A stretch of 64,000 bases of DNA. It comes from Streptomyces sp. 1331.2. Lineage in GTDB: Bacteria; Actinomycetota; Actinomycetes; Streptomycetales; Streptomycetaceae. Positions within the stretch are counted from its first letter, which is position 1, and the number at the start of each line of letters is the position of its first letter. Position numbers and translations under genes: made by a program. Where the stretch lies: assembly GCF_900199205.1 (NCBI RefSeq), contig NZ_OBMJ01000001.1, forward strand, positions 2,421,001-2,485,000, in the 5' to 3' direction. The notes under the pieces were generated by a model. It was not told where the DNA came from and ran no database searches. It saw nothing but the letters and a program-made list of their open reading frames with translations. Positions 7,264 to 18,576 of this stretch are shown piece after piece.

Positions 7264-9201
7264 CTAGGAGCCCTCCGAGCCCCCCTCAGCCCCCTCCCGC
7301 GCCACCCCCGCAGCCCGGTACGCCTCCTCCTCGTCCAGCGTCTCCGCCTCCAGCAGCGCCGCCGCCAGCGCGTCCAGCCGGGGCCGCTGCTCGGTCAGCA
7401 GCCGTACCGCGTCGTCGTAGCACTCGGCGACGATCCGCCGGGCCTCCTCGTCCACCGCGTCCAGCGTGGTCGGCGCCGCGGAGAGCCCGTACGCACCGGC
7501 GCCCTGCACGTCCGCGGGCACGGCGGTGAGCCGGCCGACCCGCTCGCTCATCCCCCAGCGCCCGGCCATGCCGCGGGCGATGCTGGTGACCTGTTCCAGG
7601 TCGCTCTCCGCGCCGGTGGTGATGACCCCGTAGACCACCTGCTCGGCCGCCATGCCGCCGAGCGCGCCGATGATCCGGCCGCGCAGGTAGGGCTCGGTGT
7701 AGGAGTAGCGGTCGTTCTCCGGGGTGGAGAGGGTGACGCCGAGGGCCCGGCCGCGCGGCACGATGGTGATCTTGCGGACCGGGTCCGCGCCGGGCTGGAG
7801 CATGCCCAGCAGCGCGTGCCCGCTCTCGTGGTACGCCGTCCGCTCGCGCTCCTCCTGCGGCATCACCAGCGGCCGTACGGCGCCGAGTTGGACCTTCTCC
7901 AGGGCGTCCGAGAGGTCCCGTTCGTTGACCGCGTCCTGCCGGCGCTTGACGGCCAGCAGGGCCGCCTCGTTGACCAGGTTGGCGAGTTCGGCGCCGGTCA
8001 TCCCGGGGGTGACCTTGGCGAGTTGGGTGAGGTCGGTGTCGCCGGCCAGCGGGACGGTCCGGGTGTGGATGCGCAGGATGGCGGCGCGGCCCTCCCGGTC
8101 GGGCGGGCTGACGGTGATCCGCCGGTCGAAGCGGCCGGGGCGCAGCAGCGCCGGGTCGAGCACGTCCGCCCGGTTGGTCGCGGCGATGACGATGACGCCC
8201 TCGGAGCCGGAGAAGCCGTCCATCTCGGTGAGGATCTGGTTGAGCGTCTGCTCGCGCTCGTCGTGCCCGCCCATGCCGCCGCCCGCGCCGCGCTGGCGTC
8301 CGATGGTGTCGATCTCGTCGATGAAGATGATCGCCGGGGCGACCTTGCGGGCCTCGGCGAACAGTTCGCGGACCCGGCTGGCGCCGACACCGACGATCAT
8401 CTCGATGAACTCGGAGGCCGAAGCGGAGAAGAACGGCACGTCCGCCTCGCCGGCCACGGCCCGGGCCAGCAGGGTCTTGCCCGTCCCGGGCGGGCCGCTC
8501 AGCAGGACGCCGCGGGGCATCTTGGCGCCGAGCCTGCGGTAGCGGTCGGGGTTCTTCAAGTAGTCGACGACCTCGGTGAGTTCGGCCTCGACCTCGTCGA
8601 TGCCGGCCACGTCGGCGAAGGTGGTGCGCTTGCCCTGTTCGGCGGTGACGGGCTTGGGCGGGGCCTTGCGCCCGAGCGGTCCGCCGCCGAGGCCCCCGGC
8701 CATCCGGCGGGCGAGCAGCACCCAGATGAAGATCAGCAGCAGCATCGGTGCGAGCGAGAGCAGCAGGTTGGTGAGGAAACTGCGCTGCTGCACCGGTGAG
8801 GTGGCGGTGACCTCGACGCCCTGCTGCTGCAGAGTGGCCCAGAGGTTGTCGCCCGCGAAGGAGGGGCGCTGGGTGTCGAACTCGGTGTAGTCGCCCTTGC
8901 CGCCGTCCGGCTTGGGCTGGGCGCTCTTGAGGGTGCCCTCGATCGAGTCGCCCTTGGAGTAGATCTTGGTGATGTTGCCCTTGTTCAGCTGGCTGTTGAA
9001 CTCGGTGTACGAGATCGTCGTGGCGCCCTCGTTGCCGAAGAACGAGAGCAGCACGTCCGAGATCAGGAACACCACGAGGGCGGTGAGGACCAGGCCGGCC
9101 CAACCGCCGGGCATCCGACGGCGCGGCGGTGGCGGGGGCGGGGCGCCCTCGGAACGCCAGGGCTGGTCGGGGGTCTGACGCGGTGGCACGGGTTCGGTCA
9201 C
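7264..9201 (-). CDS. ftsH: ATP-dependent zinc metalloprotease FtsH
   Basis: Membrane-anchored AAA+ protease that degrades misfolded membrane proteins and some regulators. Layout over 645 residues: a Pro/Arg-rich cytosolic start, transmembrane helix at about 33-55, an extracytoplasmic loop, second helix at about 142-164, Walker A GPPGTGKT at 236-243, Walker B IIFIDEID at 291-298, the second region of homology ([19 protein letters not shown]), then the zinc site HESGH at 458-462, with Ser where many FtsH have Ala. The C-terminus is Glu/Gly/Ser-rich. It is a single gene transcribed away from the GNAT gene's end. Streptomycetes often carry several FtsH paralogues, so this may not be the only copy. 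Confidence 0.95.
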   Translation of the reverse strand: MTEPVPPRQTPDQPWRSEGAPPPPPPRRRMPGGWAGLVLTALVVFLISDVLLSFFGNEGATTISYTEFNSQLNKGNITKIYSKGDSIEGTLKSAQPKPDGGKGDYTEFDTQRPSFAGDNLWATLQQQGVEVTATSPVQQRSFLTNLLLSLAPMLLLIFIWVLLARRMAGGLGGGPLGRKAPPKPVTAEQGKRTTFADVAGIDEVEAELTEVVDYLKNPDRYRRLGAKMPRGVLLSGPPGTGKTLLARAVAGEADVPFFSASASEFIEMIVGVGASRVRELFAEARKVAPAIIFIDEIDTIGRQRGAGGGMGGHDEREQTLNQILTEMDGFSGSEGVIVIAATNRADVLDPALLRPGRFDRRITVSPPDREGRAAILRIHTRTVPLAGDTDLTQLAKVTPGMTGAELANLVNEAALLAVKRRQDAVNERDLSDALEKVQLGAVRPLVMPQEERERTAYHESGHALLGMLQPGADPVRKITIVPRGRALGVTLSTPENDRYSYTEPYLRGRIIGALGGMAAEQVVYGVITTGAESDLEQVTSIARGMAGRWGMSERVGRLTAVPADVQGAGAYGLSAAPTTLDAVDEEARRIVAECYDDAVRLLTEQRPRLDALAAALLEAETLDEEEAYRAAGVAREGAEGGSEGS

Positions 9202-9342
9202 CCATCGGACGATACGGACAGGCGCTCGGGCCGGCCAACCGCAACGCCGCGCCCGAGCACCCGTACGGCCGTGCCGGAGCGTGCCGCCGAGGACCGCGCA
9301 CGGCCTCCCGCCGGCGGCCGGGTCGAGGCCCCTGACCAGCGG

Positions 9343-9867
9343 CTATGCCGAGGCGCCCGGCCACTCCTCCGCGGTCAGCGCGAACCGCTCGTGGTCGCGC
9401 CAGTCGCCCTGCAGGAACAGCATCCGCGGGGAGAAGCCCTCGTGCCGGAAGCCCAGCCGCTTGGCCATCGCGATCGAGCGCTCGTTCTCCGGCTGCACGT
9501 TGATCTCCAGCCGGTGCAGCCCCAGCCCGTCGGCCGACTGCGGGGCGAAGCAGCGGTCCAGGACCAGCCGCATGCCCTCGGTCATCCGCCCGGTGCCGGC
9601 GAACGGCAGGTACGCGTCGTAGCCCAGCGCGGCGTTGCAGAAGCGGCTCATCACGATGTTGGCGACGTTCACCTTGCCGACCAGCCCGCCGGTGTCCCGG
9701 TCGAGGATCAGGAAGGTGCGCAGGCCCGCCCCCTGGCGCTGCAGCAGCTCCGGCAGCCCGTCCGGCTCGACCGGGTTCCACCGGCCGATGTGTTCGGCGG
9801 ACCGCCGGACCGCTTCGGCGTACGCAACCGCGTCCTCGGCCCTCGGGGCCCTGATCATCACTCGCAT
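9343..9867 (-). CDS. GNAT-family N-acetyltransferase (RimJ/RimL-like)
   Basis: 174-residue acetyltransferase that would move an acetyl group from acetyl-CoA to an amine. It resembles the RimJ/RimL group: N-terminal IRAPRAEDAVAYAEAVRRS, the motif A region YLPFAGTGRMTEGMRLVLD, then LHRLEINVQPENERSIAMAKRLGFRHEGF, which is the typical RimJ-type ending. The acceptor (a ribosomal protein N-terminus or a small molecule) cannot be inferred. ATG at 9867 follows GGGGG; a GTG six codons upstream is possible. It lies between ffh and ftsH, probably in its own unit. Confidence 0.85.
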   Translation of the reverse strand: MRVMIRAPRAEDAVAYAEAVRRSAEHIGRWNPVEPDGLPELLQRQGAGLRTFLILDRDTGGLVGKVNVANIVMSRFCNAALGYDAYLPFAGTGRMTEGMRLVLDRCFAPQSADGLGLHRLEINVQPENERSIAMAKRLGFRHEGFSPRMLFLQGDWRDHERFALTAEEWPGASA

Positions 9868-9889
9868 GCCCCCATCATCGGACACGCGA

Positions 9890-9926
9890 TCGGCCCGCCG
9901 CCCGGAAACACCGGACGACGGGCCGA
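9890..9926 (-). terminator. Possible ffh terminator
   Basis: An 8-bp stem (TCGGCCCG / CGGGCCGA) with a long partly paired loop, about 50 bases after the ffh stop. Weaker than most other hairpins in the window. Confidence 0.4.
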
Positions 9927-9974
9927 ACGGAATCGATCAAGGCCGATCCACAGGGAGTCCGAGCCGATCAAGGC

Positions 9975-11540
9975 CTACAGCAGGTCCTTGAACTCCTTGG
10001 GCAGCTCGAAGTCGGCCGGACCCTTGCCCGCGCCGAGGCCGAACGCACCGCCGTCCGCCGGGGCCTGGCCGGCACCCGGGCCGAGCGCGCGGCGCTCGGC
10101 GGCCGCGGCCTCCTCCTGCGCCCGCTTCAGCGGGTTGCCGCTCTTGCGCTTGCCCTTGGCCTGCGGGGCCTTCTTGCCGGACTTCTTCGCGCCGCCACCC
10201 ATGCCCGGGATCCCCGGCATGCCGGGCATGCCCTTGCCGGAGGCCATCGCGGACATCATCTTGCGGGCCTCGAAGAACCGCTCGACCAGGTTCTTCACCT
10301 CGCCGACCTGCACGCCCGAGCCCTTGGCGATGCGGGCCCGGCGGGAGCCGTTGATCAGCTCCGGCTCGGCCCGCTCGGTCGGGGTCATCGACTTGATGAT
10401 CGCGCCGACCCGGTTGACGTCCTTGTCGTCGATGTTGTTGATCTGGTCCCGGATCTGGCCCATGCCGGGCAGCATGCCGAGCAGCTTGGAGATCGAGCCC
10501 ATCTTCTGGACCTGCTCCAGCTGGGACAGGAAGTCGTCCAGCGTGAACTGCTTCGGGCCGCCGCGCAGCTTGGCGGCGATCTTCTCCGCCTCGGCCTGCG
10601 AGAAGGTCTGCTCGGCCTTCTCGATCAGCGAGAGGACGTCACCCATGCCGAGGATGCGCGAGGCCATCCGGTCCGGGTGGAAGGCGTCGAAGTCGTCGAC
10701 CTTCTCGCCGTTGGAGGCGAACATGATCTGCCGGCCGGTGACGTGCGCGACCGACAGGGCGGCACCACCGCGGGCGTCGCCGTCGAGCTTGGAGAGCACG
10801 ACACCGGTGAAGTCGACGCCGTCGAGGAAGGCCTGCGCGGTGGTGACCGCGTCCTGGCCGATCATCGCGTCGACGACGAACAGGACCTCGTCCGGGTCGA
10901 CCGCGGCGCGGATGTCCGCGGCCTGCTGCATCAGCTCGGCGTCGATGCCCAGGCGGCCGGCGGTGTCGACGACGACGACGTCGTACTGCTTCTGCTTGGC
11001 GTACTCGATCGAGTCCTTCGCCACCTGCACCGGGTCGCCGACGCCGTTGCCCGGCTGCGGGCCGTAGAAGGCCACACCGGCGCGCTCGGCGACCACCTGG
11101 AGCTGGTTGACCGCGTTGGGGCGCTGGAGGTCGCAGGCGACCAGCAGCGGGGTGTGCTTCTGCTTCTTCAGCCAGTGGCCGAGCTTGCCCGCGAGGGTGG
11201 TCTTACCGGCACCCTGCAGACCAGCGAGCATGATGACCGTCGGGCCGTTCTTGGCGAACCGCACCCGGCGGGTCTCGCCACCGAGGATCGCGATGAGCTC
11301 CTCGTTGACGATCTTGATGATCTGCTGCGCCGGGTTCAGCGCCCCGGAGACCTCGGCACCGAGCGCCCGCTCCTTGACCTGCTTGATGAAGGCCCGGACG
11401 ACCGGCAGCGCGACGTCCGCCTCCAGCAGCGCGATGCGGATCTCGCGGGCGGTGGCGTCGATGTCCGCCTCGCTCAGGCGGCCCTTGCCCCGGAGGTTCT
11501 TGAACGTCGCTGCGAGGCGATCGGAAAGGGTGTCGAACAC
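9975..11540 (-). CDS. ffh: Signal recognition particle protein Ffh
   Basis: SRP54 GTPase that, with 4.5S RNA, brings signal-anchor proteins to the membrane through FtsY (also encoded in this window, at 19.3 kb). Domains over 521 residues: helical N domain (MFDTLSDRLAATFKNLRGKG), G domain with LAGLQGAGKTTLAGKL (G1), DTAGRL (G3), the TKLDG-like SKLDGDARGG, and the methionine-rich M domain containing MASGKGMPGMPGIPGMGGG, followed by a basic and Ala/Gly-rich tail. The start is unambiguous. It lies downstream of glnD on the same strand with a 102-base gap. Confidence 0.97.
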   Translation of the reverse strand: MFDTLSDRLAATFKNLRGKGRLSEADIDATAREIRIALLEADVALPVVRAFIKQVKERALGAEVSGALNPAQQIIKIVNEELIAILGGETRRVRFAKNGPTVIMLAGLQGAGKTTLAGKLGHWLKKQKHTPLLVACDLQRPNAVNQLQVVAERAGVAFYGPQPGNGVGDPVQVAKDSIEYAKQKQYDVVVVDTAGRLGIDAELMQQAADIRAAVDPDEVLFVVDAMIGQDAVTTAQAFLDGVDFTGVVLSKLDGDARGGAALSVAHVTGRQIMFASNGEKVDDFDAFHPDRMASRILGMGDVLSLIEKAEQTFSQAEAEKIAAKLRGGPKQFTLDDFLSQLEQVQKMGSISKLLGMLPGMGQIRDQINNIDDKDVNRVGAIIKSMTPTERAEPELINGSRRARIAKGSGVQVGEVKNLVERFFEARKMMSAMASGKGMPGMPGIPGMGGGAKKSGKKAPQAKGKRKSGNPLKRAQEEAAAAERRALGPGAGQAPADGGAFGLGAGKGPADFELPKEFKDLL

Positions 11541-11642
11541 GTCGTCGCGGGTCCTCTACGGCATCGGTATCGGTACGGTCGTCGTCCCCCAGGGTATCCG
11601 GCCGCCCCGGGTACGGTCTCCACCCCTGTCCCCGGCGGGCTC

Positions 11643-14147
11643 TCAGCCCAGCGCCGCCCGGACCGCGGCCGCCACCTCACCGGCCCGTTGCGCGGCGAGC
11701 GGACGGCCCGCCTCGTCGGTCAGGTAGAACGAGTCCACCGCCTCCGCGCCCAGCGTGGAGACGTGCGCGGTGCGCACCCGTACGCCCGACTCGTCCAGCG
11801 CCCGGCCGATCCGGTGCAGCAGTCCTGGGGCGTCGTGGGCGCGGACCTCCAGCACGGTCGCGGTCGCCGAGGCCACCGCGGGCGCCACCGCGACCAGCGG
11901 CGGCGGGGTGGGGATGCCCCGGCGGCGCGGGGCGGCGGCGTCCCGCTCGGCGAGGCGCCGGGCGACGTCCAGCGAGCCGTCCAGCGCCCGGCGCAGGTCG
12001 GCCCGCAGCCGGGCCGCCTCCGGCAGCTCGCCGAACTCGGCGGCCACCCGCCAGGACAGCAGCAGCACCGGCCCGGCGCCGATCGGGTCCAGCTCGCGCA
12101 GCCCGGCCGAGCGGACGGTCAGCCGGTGCAGCGCGAGCACCCCGGCGGCGGTGCCGAGCAGTCCCGGACGGTCCGGAACGGCCAGGTTCAGCTCGACGCC
12201 CATCGGCCCGGTGCCCATGCGCTCGGTGCCCATCGGCGCGGCCGCCGTCCCGGCACCGGCCGTCCCGGCACCCGTCGGCCCGGCACCCGGGTCCGTCCCC
12301 TCGGCCTGGGCCCGCAGCGACAGCGCGGGCTCGCCGGTGCGGGCGGCCTCGACCGCGAGCCGCTCCTGCTCGGCGCTGGGCGCCGCCTCCACAGGCGCCG
12401 TGACCGCCCCGGCCAGCCGGTCGGCGGCCCGCGCCACCAGCCCGTCCACCAGGGAGGCCCGCCAGCTGCTCCACGCGGCCGGACCGGTGGCCAGCGCGTC
12501 CGCCTCGGTGAGCGCGTGCAGCAGCTCCAGCTCCGGCAGGGTGGTCACCACCTTGGTGATCGCCTCGACGGTGGCCGGGTCGTCCGGGTCACGCCGGGTC
12601 GCGGTGTCGACCAGGGTCAGGTGCTGGCGGACCAGCACCGCCAACGTCTCGGTGTCCTCCGCGCCGAAGCCCATGCGGGGGGCGAGGTCGCGGACGATCA
12701 CCTCGCCGGCCTCGCTGTGGTCCCCGGGCCAGCCCTTGCCGATGTCGTGCAGCAGCGCCGCGACCAGCAGCAGGTCCGGCCTGGCCACCCGGCGGGTCAT
12801 CGCGGCGGCCCGCACCGCCGTCTCCACCAGGTGCCGGTCCACCGTCCAGCGGTGCACGGCGTTGCGCTGCGGACGGCAGCGCACCCGCTCCCAGTCCGGC
12901 AGCAGCCGGGTGACCAGCCCCTCCGCCTCCAGCGCCTCCCACACCGGGACGGCCGCCTCCCCCGCGCCCAGCAGCGTGACCAGCTGCTCGCGCGCCTCGT
13001 CCGGCCAGGGCACCGGCAGCGGGCGGCACTCGGCGGCCAGCCGGCGCACCGTCGCGTACGAGACGGTCAGCCCGTTCTGCGCGGCGGCGGCCGCGGCGCG
13101 CAGCGGCAGCACCGGGTCGGCGGCCGGGCGGGCGCCCTGGGCCAGCACCGCCTCGCCGTCCTGCTCGACCACCCCCTCGGCGAGCGGGCGGCGCTCCACC
13201 GCACCGCGGGCCACCGCCCCCGCTCCCCGGCTGACCCCGGTGAACGGGATGGCCAGCCGGGCCACCCGGCGGCCCCGGCCGGTCCGGGCGGCGAGCACCC
13301 GCTCCACCGCCCGCCAGGTGACGTCGCTCGCGTAGGCGATGGTGCGGGCGGCCTCGTAGACCTGGCGCAGCAGGGTGTCCGCGTCCAGCACGCCGAGCCG
13401 TTCGGCGACCTGGTCCTGGTCCTGCAGGCTGAGCCGCTCGGTGGCCCGGCCGGTGACCAGGTGCAGCGCGTCGCGCACGTCGGCCAGCCGCAGCGCGGCG
13501 GCGTCCAGGCCGTCCCGGGGCGCGTCGGCCAGCCAGGTGGCGGCGACGGCGTTGAGCGCGACCACGTCGCGCAGGCCGCCGCGGGCCTCCTTGAGGTCGG
13601 GCTCCAGCAGGAAGGACAGCTCGCCGTGCCGTTCGGCCCGCTCGCGGCCCAGCTCGCGGAGCTCGGGCAGGCGCGCGGGGGCGCTCGCGCGCCAGTCGGT
13701 GAAGACGGCGGAGCGCAGCGCGGCGGTGAGTGCCGGGTCGCCGGCCAGGTGGCGGGCGTCCAGCAGGCCGAGCTGCGCCTTGAGGTCGGCGGCGGCGACC
13801 GCCCGGGCCTCGGCGACGGTGCGCACCGAGTGGTCGAGCTTGGCGCCCGCGTCCCAGACCGGGTACCAGATCCGCTCGGGCAGCTCCCGGGCGATCGGCC
13901 CGTCGTGCAGCAGCAGGACGTCCAGGTCGCTGCGCGGGGACAGCTCGCCGCGCCCGTACCCGCCGACGGCGACCAGTGCCACGCCCGGCGGGGCGCCGGC
14001 GGCCGTGAGCAGGCCGGCCAGCCAGTCGTCGGTGGCCGCGGCCAGCGCCTCACGGCGCGGGCGGCCCACCGGGCCGGGGGCGGCGAGCAGCGCGGCCCGG
14101 GCGGCGGCGTGGTCGGCGGGGTCGGAAGGCCTGGTCTCGGTGGTCAT
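11643..14147 (-). CDS. glnD: PII nucleotidylyltransferase GlnD
   Basis: Modifies and demodifies the PII protein in response to glutamine; in S. coelicolor the homologue adenylylates rather than uridylylates PII. The 834-residue protein has the nucleotidyltransferase signature VGGYGRGELSPRSDLDVLLL near its N-terminus, an HD domain with ALLHDIGKGWPGDHSEAG, and two C-terminal ACT-like regions ([17 protein letters not shown] and HDAPGLLHRIGRALDESG), which are the glutamine sensors. An Ala/Pro/Gly/Met-rich insert separates the HD and ACT parts. The ATG at 14147 is chosen over an upstream extension that merely translates the leader repeat. Third gene of amtB-glnB-glnD. Confidence 0.95.
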   Translation of the reverse strand: MTTETRPSDPADHAAARAALLAAPGPVGRPRREALAAATDDWLAGLLTAAGAPPGVALVAVGGYGRGELSPRSDLDVLLLHDGPIARELPERIWYPVWDAGAKLDHSVRTVAEARAVAAADLKAQLGLLDARHLAGDPALTAALRSAVFTDWRASAPARLPELRELGRERAERHGELSFLLEPDLKEARGGLRDVVALNAVAATWLADAPRDGLDAAALRLADVRDALHLVTGRATERLSLQDQDQVAERLGVLDADTLLRQVYEAARTIAYASDVTWRAVERVLAARTGRGRRVARLAIPFTGVSRGAGAVARGAVERRPLAEGVVEQDGEAVLAQGARPAADPVLPLRAAAAAAQNGLTVSYATVRRLAAECRPLPVPWPDEAREQLVTLLGAGEAAVPVWEALEAEGLVTRLLPDWERVRCRPQRNAVHRWTVDRHLVETAVRAAAMTRRVARPDLLLVAALLHDIGKGWPGDHSEAGEVIVRDLAPRMGFGAEDTETLAVLVRQHLTLVDTATRRDPDDPATVEAITKVVTTLPELELLHALTEADALATGPAAWSSWRASLVDGLVARAADRLAGAVTAPVEAAPSAEQERLAVEAARTGEPALSLRAQAEGTDPGAGPTGAGTAGAGTAAAPMGTERMGTGPMGVELNLAVPDRPGLLGTAAGVLALHRLTVRSAGLRELDPIGAGPVLLLSWRVAAEFGELPEAARLRADLRRALDGSLDVARRLAERDAAAPRRRGIPTPPPLVAVAPAVASATATVLEVRAHDAPGLLHRIGRALDESGVRVRTAHVSTLGAEAVDSFYLTDEAGRPLAAQRAGEVAAAVRAALG

Positions 14148-14162
14148 GCGCGTGCGTCCCGT

Positions 14163-14258
14163 CCGTGGTGCGGGTGAGCCGTGGTGCGAGTGAGCCGTGG
14201 TGAAGGTGAGCCGTGGTGCGGGTGAGCCGTGGTGCGGGTGAGCCGTGGTGCGGGTGAG
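14163..14258. repeat. 16-bp tandem array in the glnB-glnD gap
   Basis: Six direct copies of CCGTGGTGCGGGTGAG-type units (two with one or two changes) end 16 bases from the glnD start, followed by degenerate copies to about 14275. It lies in the glnD leader on the minus strand, so it would be transcribed if the operon reads through. Confidence 0.92.
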
Positions 14259-14356
14259 CCGTGACAGCTGAGCCGTCATGCGGTTGCGCCGTCGTACAGG
14301 TGGGCCGTCGTACAGGTGGGTCGTGGCGGCCGAGCGCCGGCCGCCGGTACGCCGTC

Positions 14357-14397
14357 GGCGGGCCCGCGCCCCCACCCCGGGGGATCACGGGCCCGCC
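14357..14397 (-). terminator. Hairpin between glnB and glnD
   Basis: A 10-bp outer stem (GGCGGGCCCG / CGGGCCCGCC) encloses an inner C5/G5 pairing. It starts 33 bases beyond the glnB stop. If active it would reduce glnD expression relative to amtB-glnB. Confidence 0.6.
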
Positions 14398-14429
14398 GCA
14401 GGTGGGGGCCGGGGAGTGCCGTTCACGCC

Positions 14430-16326
<1,897 letters not shown>

Positions 16327-16443
16327 GGCTGCGTGAACCGCACCCCCGGGTACGCCCGGACGGGCTACCGTTCCGCCACCCGCCCGGCCCCTGCCCCGCC
16401 CCCCGCCCCGGTCCCGGACGGAAAACACGCCGACCCGCGCAGG

Positions 16444-16481
16444 CCACCGGCCGTGGCGGCGGCGGCCACCACGGCCGGTGG
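16444..16481 (-). terminator. Hairpin terminator after nsdA
   Basis: Perfect 13-bp stem (CCACCGGCCGTGG / CCACGGCCGGTGG) with a 12-base loop, 26 bases beyond the nsdA stop on the minus strand. It isolates nsdA from the amtB promoter region. Confidence 0.75.
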
Positions 16482-16507
16482 AGTCACGGGGAGGGGCCCC
16501 GGGCGGC

Positions 16508-17962
16508 TCAGACCACCGAGACGAACTCCGGGATGTCCTGGACGACCCGCTCCTTGAGCCGGCTCACCGCGTCCACGCCCTTGAACCGGGCCGCCGCGGC
16601 CTCCGTGGTCTTGCGCACCCGGGAGTTCAGCCGCTCCGAGCGCACCTTGGTGGCGATGTCCACCGCCTGCTCGGCCATCACCGCCGCCTGCTCCGCCTCC
16701 TTCTGCAGCAGGTGCACGCTGGCCATGCCGATCAGGTTGAAGGCGTAGCTGCGCACGTGGTCGCCGTCCTGGCGGAACAGGTCGACCGCACGCTCCATCA
16801 CCGGCGCGGACATCGAGGCGTACAGCTGGGCGTTGTCGGAGTGGTACGCGAGGTCGCGGAAGGAGTGCGCGTTCTCGGCGTTCAGCTCGGCCGGGGAGAA
16901 GAACCTCAGCCAGTCCGGCTCCTCGTCCCCCTCCCGGATGTCGGTGAAGGTGTCCTCGGCCAGCCGGATCGCCCGGGCGCAGCGGTTGACCTCGCCGATG
17001 GTGGCGTAGGCGCGCGCCTCCATCGCGTACAGCAGCGACTGCTGGCGCGGGGTGGCGGTGTCCCGACTGCCGTACTGCGCCAGGTGGATCAGCTCCAGGG
17101 CGTCCTCGCCCCGGTTGAGGTGGATCATCTGGCGGCTCATGTCGGTGAGGATCAACGCGCCGAACGGGCGGTCGCCGGCCTCCTTGGCCGCGTGCAGGGC
17201 CAGCACGTAGTACTTCTGCGCGCTCGGGTGCATCCCCACGTCGTAGGACATCCACCCGGCCAGGTGGGCGAGTTCGGCGGTGAGCCGGAACAGCCGCTTG
17301 GTGGTGTCCTCGCTGTACGTCTCCTGGAGCAGGTCGGTGACCTCGTGCAGCTGGCCGACGACGGCCTTGCGGCGCAGCCCGCCGCCGTTCTGCGCGTCCC
17401 ACTGACGGAACATGACCGTGGTCTGCTCCAGCAGTTCCAGCTCGGGCTCGGAGAGCCGGCCGGTGAACGCCTCGCCGCCGTTGGCCGCGGTGAGGATCGG
17501 GGTGGGGATGCCGGTCGGGCCGGGGGCCAGCCAGCGCTGCATCGGCTCGATCAGCGCGGCGCCGGCGGTCAGCGCCAGCGAGGTGCCGAGGAAACCCCGA
17601 CGGTTGAGCATGAGGTCGCTGCGGGAGTAGTCACTGATCAGCTGGACGGTCTGCGGGCCGCTCCACGGGAGGTCCACCCCGCCGCCCACGGTGGAGACCG
17701 GGATCGCGGCGCGCAGGCCGAGGTCCTCGATCGACACCACCGAGCCGAAGCGCTCGGAGAAGAGCTCCGACATGATCTTGGGGATGGGTTCGCGCGGCTG
17801 CTCGCCGTCCAGCCAGCGGCGCACCCGTGAGGTGTCGGTGGACACGTGGTGGGCGCCGATCTGGCGGGCCCGGCGGTTGACCTGACGCGCCAACTCGCCC
17901 TTGGACCAGCCGCTGCGGGCGAACCACGTGGTCAGCTTCTCATTGGGTTGCTTCTCTGCCAT
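16508..17962 (-). CDS. nsdA: NsdA-type developmental regulator with TPR-like helices
   Basis: Homologue of NsdA, described in S. coelicolor as a negative regulator of sporulation and antibiotic production. The 484-residue protein starts MAEKQPNEKLTTWFARSGWS, has a helix-turn-helix-like GELARQVNRRARQIGAHHVS with RVRRWLDGEQPREPIP, then FLGTSLALTAGAALIEPMQRW and a long all-helical half with TPR-like repeats (MSYDVGMHPSAQKYYVLALH, QMIHLNRGEDALELIHLAQY). The biochemical activity of the family is unclear. The long upstream open frame is rejected because it is low-complexity. It is divergent from the primase-like gene, with a 614-base gap, in the same setting as in S. coelicolor. Confidence 0.9.
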   Translation of the reverse strand: MAEKQPNEKLTTWFARSGWSKGELARQVNRRARQIGAHHVSTDTSRVRRWLDGEQPREPIPKIMSELFSERFGSVVSIEDLGLRAAIPVSTVGGGVDLPWSGPQTVQLISDYSRSDLMLNRRGFLGTSLALTAGAALIEPMQRWLAPGPTGIPTPILTAANGGEAFTGRLSEPELELLEQTTVMFRQWDAQNGGGLRRKAVVGQLHEVTDLLQETYSEDTTKRLFRLTAELAHLAGWMSYDVGMHPSAQKYYVLALHAAKEAGDRPFGALILTDMSRQMIHLNRGEDALELIHLAQYGSRDTATPRQQSLLYAMEARAYATIGEVNRCARAIRLAEDTFTDIREGDEEPDWLRFFSPAELNAENAHSFRDLAYHSDNAQLYASMSAPVMERAVDLFRQDGDHVRSYAFNLIGMASVHLLQKEAEQAAVMAEQAVDIATKVRSERLNSRVRKTTEAAAARFKGVDAVSRLKERVVQDIPEFVSVV

Positions 17963-18576
17963 GGGAACGTCCCATCCCGCCCGGCCCCTCACGGGGCCCC
18001 CGATCGTGACCGCCCGACGGTTGCGGGCTCTTGCCAGACGTGCCGTGCCTGAGGTGCCGCCGTGCCGCGTCGTCGTACTGGTGTGCCATCGTCGCGGACG
18101 ATCCGTCAGGCCCCAACTCCCGCTCCCCGAAAGCCCGGAGCGGGATCCTCGACGACATCCGCGTGCTGAACGTAATGCCCCGCGAGGGGCCCGTGGGAGC
18201 GGCCCTGGCGAAACGCCACCTTTCGCCACCCCCAGGAGTGAACCGAAGCCTCGGGGCACACGCTTCACTAGGTAGTCCCGACGGTCCGGCATATGCGGGC
18301 CGCCCAGTCCACCGGCTCACCCCGGAAGACCCGGCAGGCCCCACAACCCACCGCAGCCACAAGCGAGTTCACCACCCACTCCGGGCGGCAACAGCCTCGC
18401 GTACACGACGATCCGGCATCCGCGCCGCCCCCACAAGGCGGCGCCCGAGGCACACCACGGGAACAGGCGCACGCCACGCGCTGCGCGCCGCCACCGCACA
18501 ACGCACCACGCAACCGACAATCGACACACAGTCACCGTCCCGTAACCATCGGCAACGAGAACCTGTTGGGGGAGGC
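17963..18576. other. Long divergent intergenic region between nsdA and the primase-like gene
   Basis: 614 bases with no supported gene. It must hold both promoters. A 9-bp hairpin (TCCCGCTCC / GGAGCGGGA, 18118-18145) lies in the nsdA leader. The half nearer 18576 is rich in CAC/CCG trinucleotides on the plus strand. No clear -10/-35 pair was found. Confidence 0.55.

Noticed and set aside
10677..14177. 1166-codon plus-strand open frame opposite ffh and glnD
   Set aside because: Shadow of two well-supported minus-strand genes; no domains visible.
17963..18292. N-terminal extension of nsdA by 110 codons
   Set aside because: Low-complexity translation of leader DNA; MAEKQPNEKL at 17962 fits the family start.
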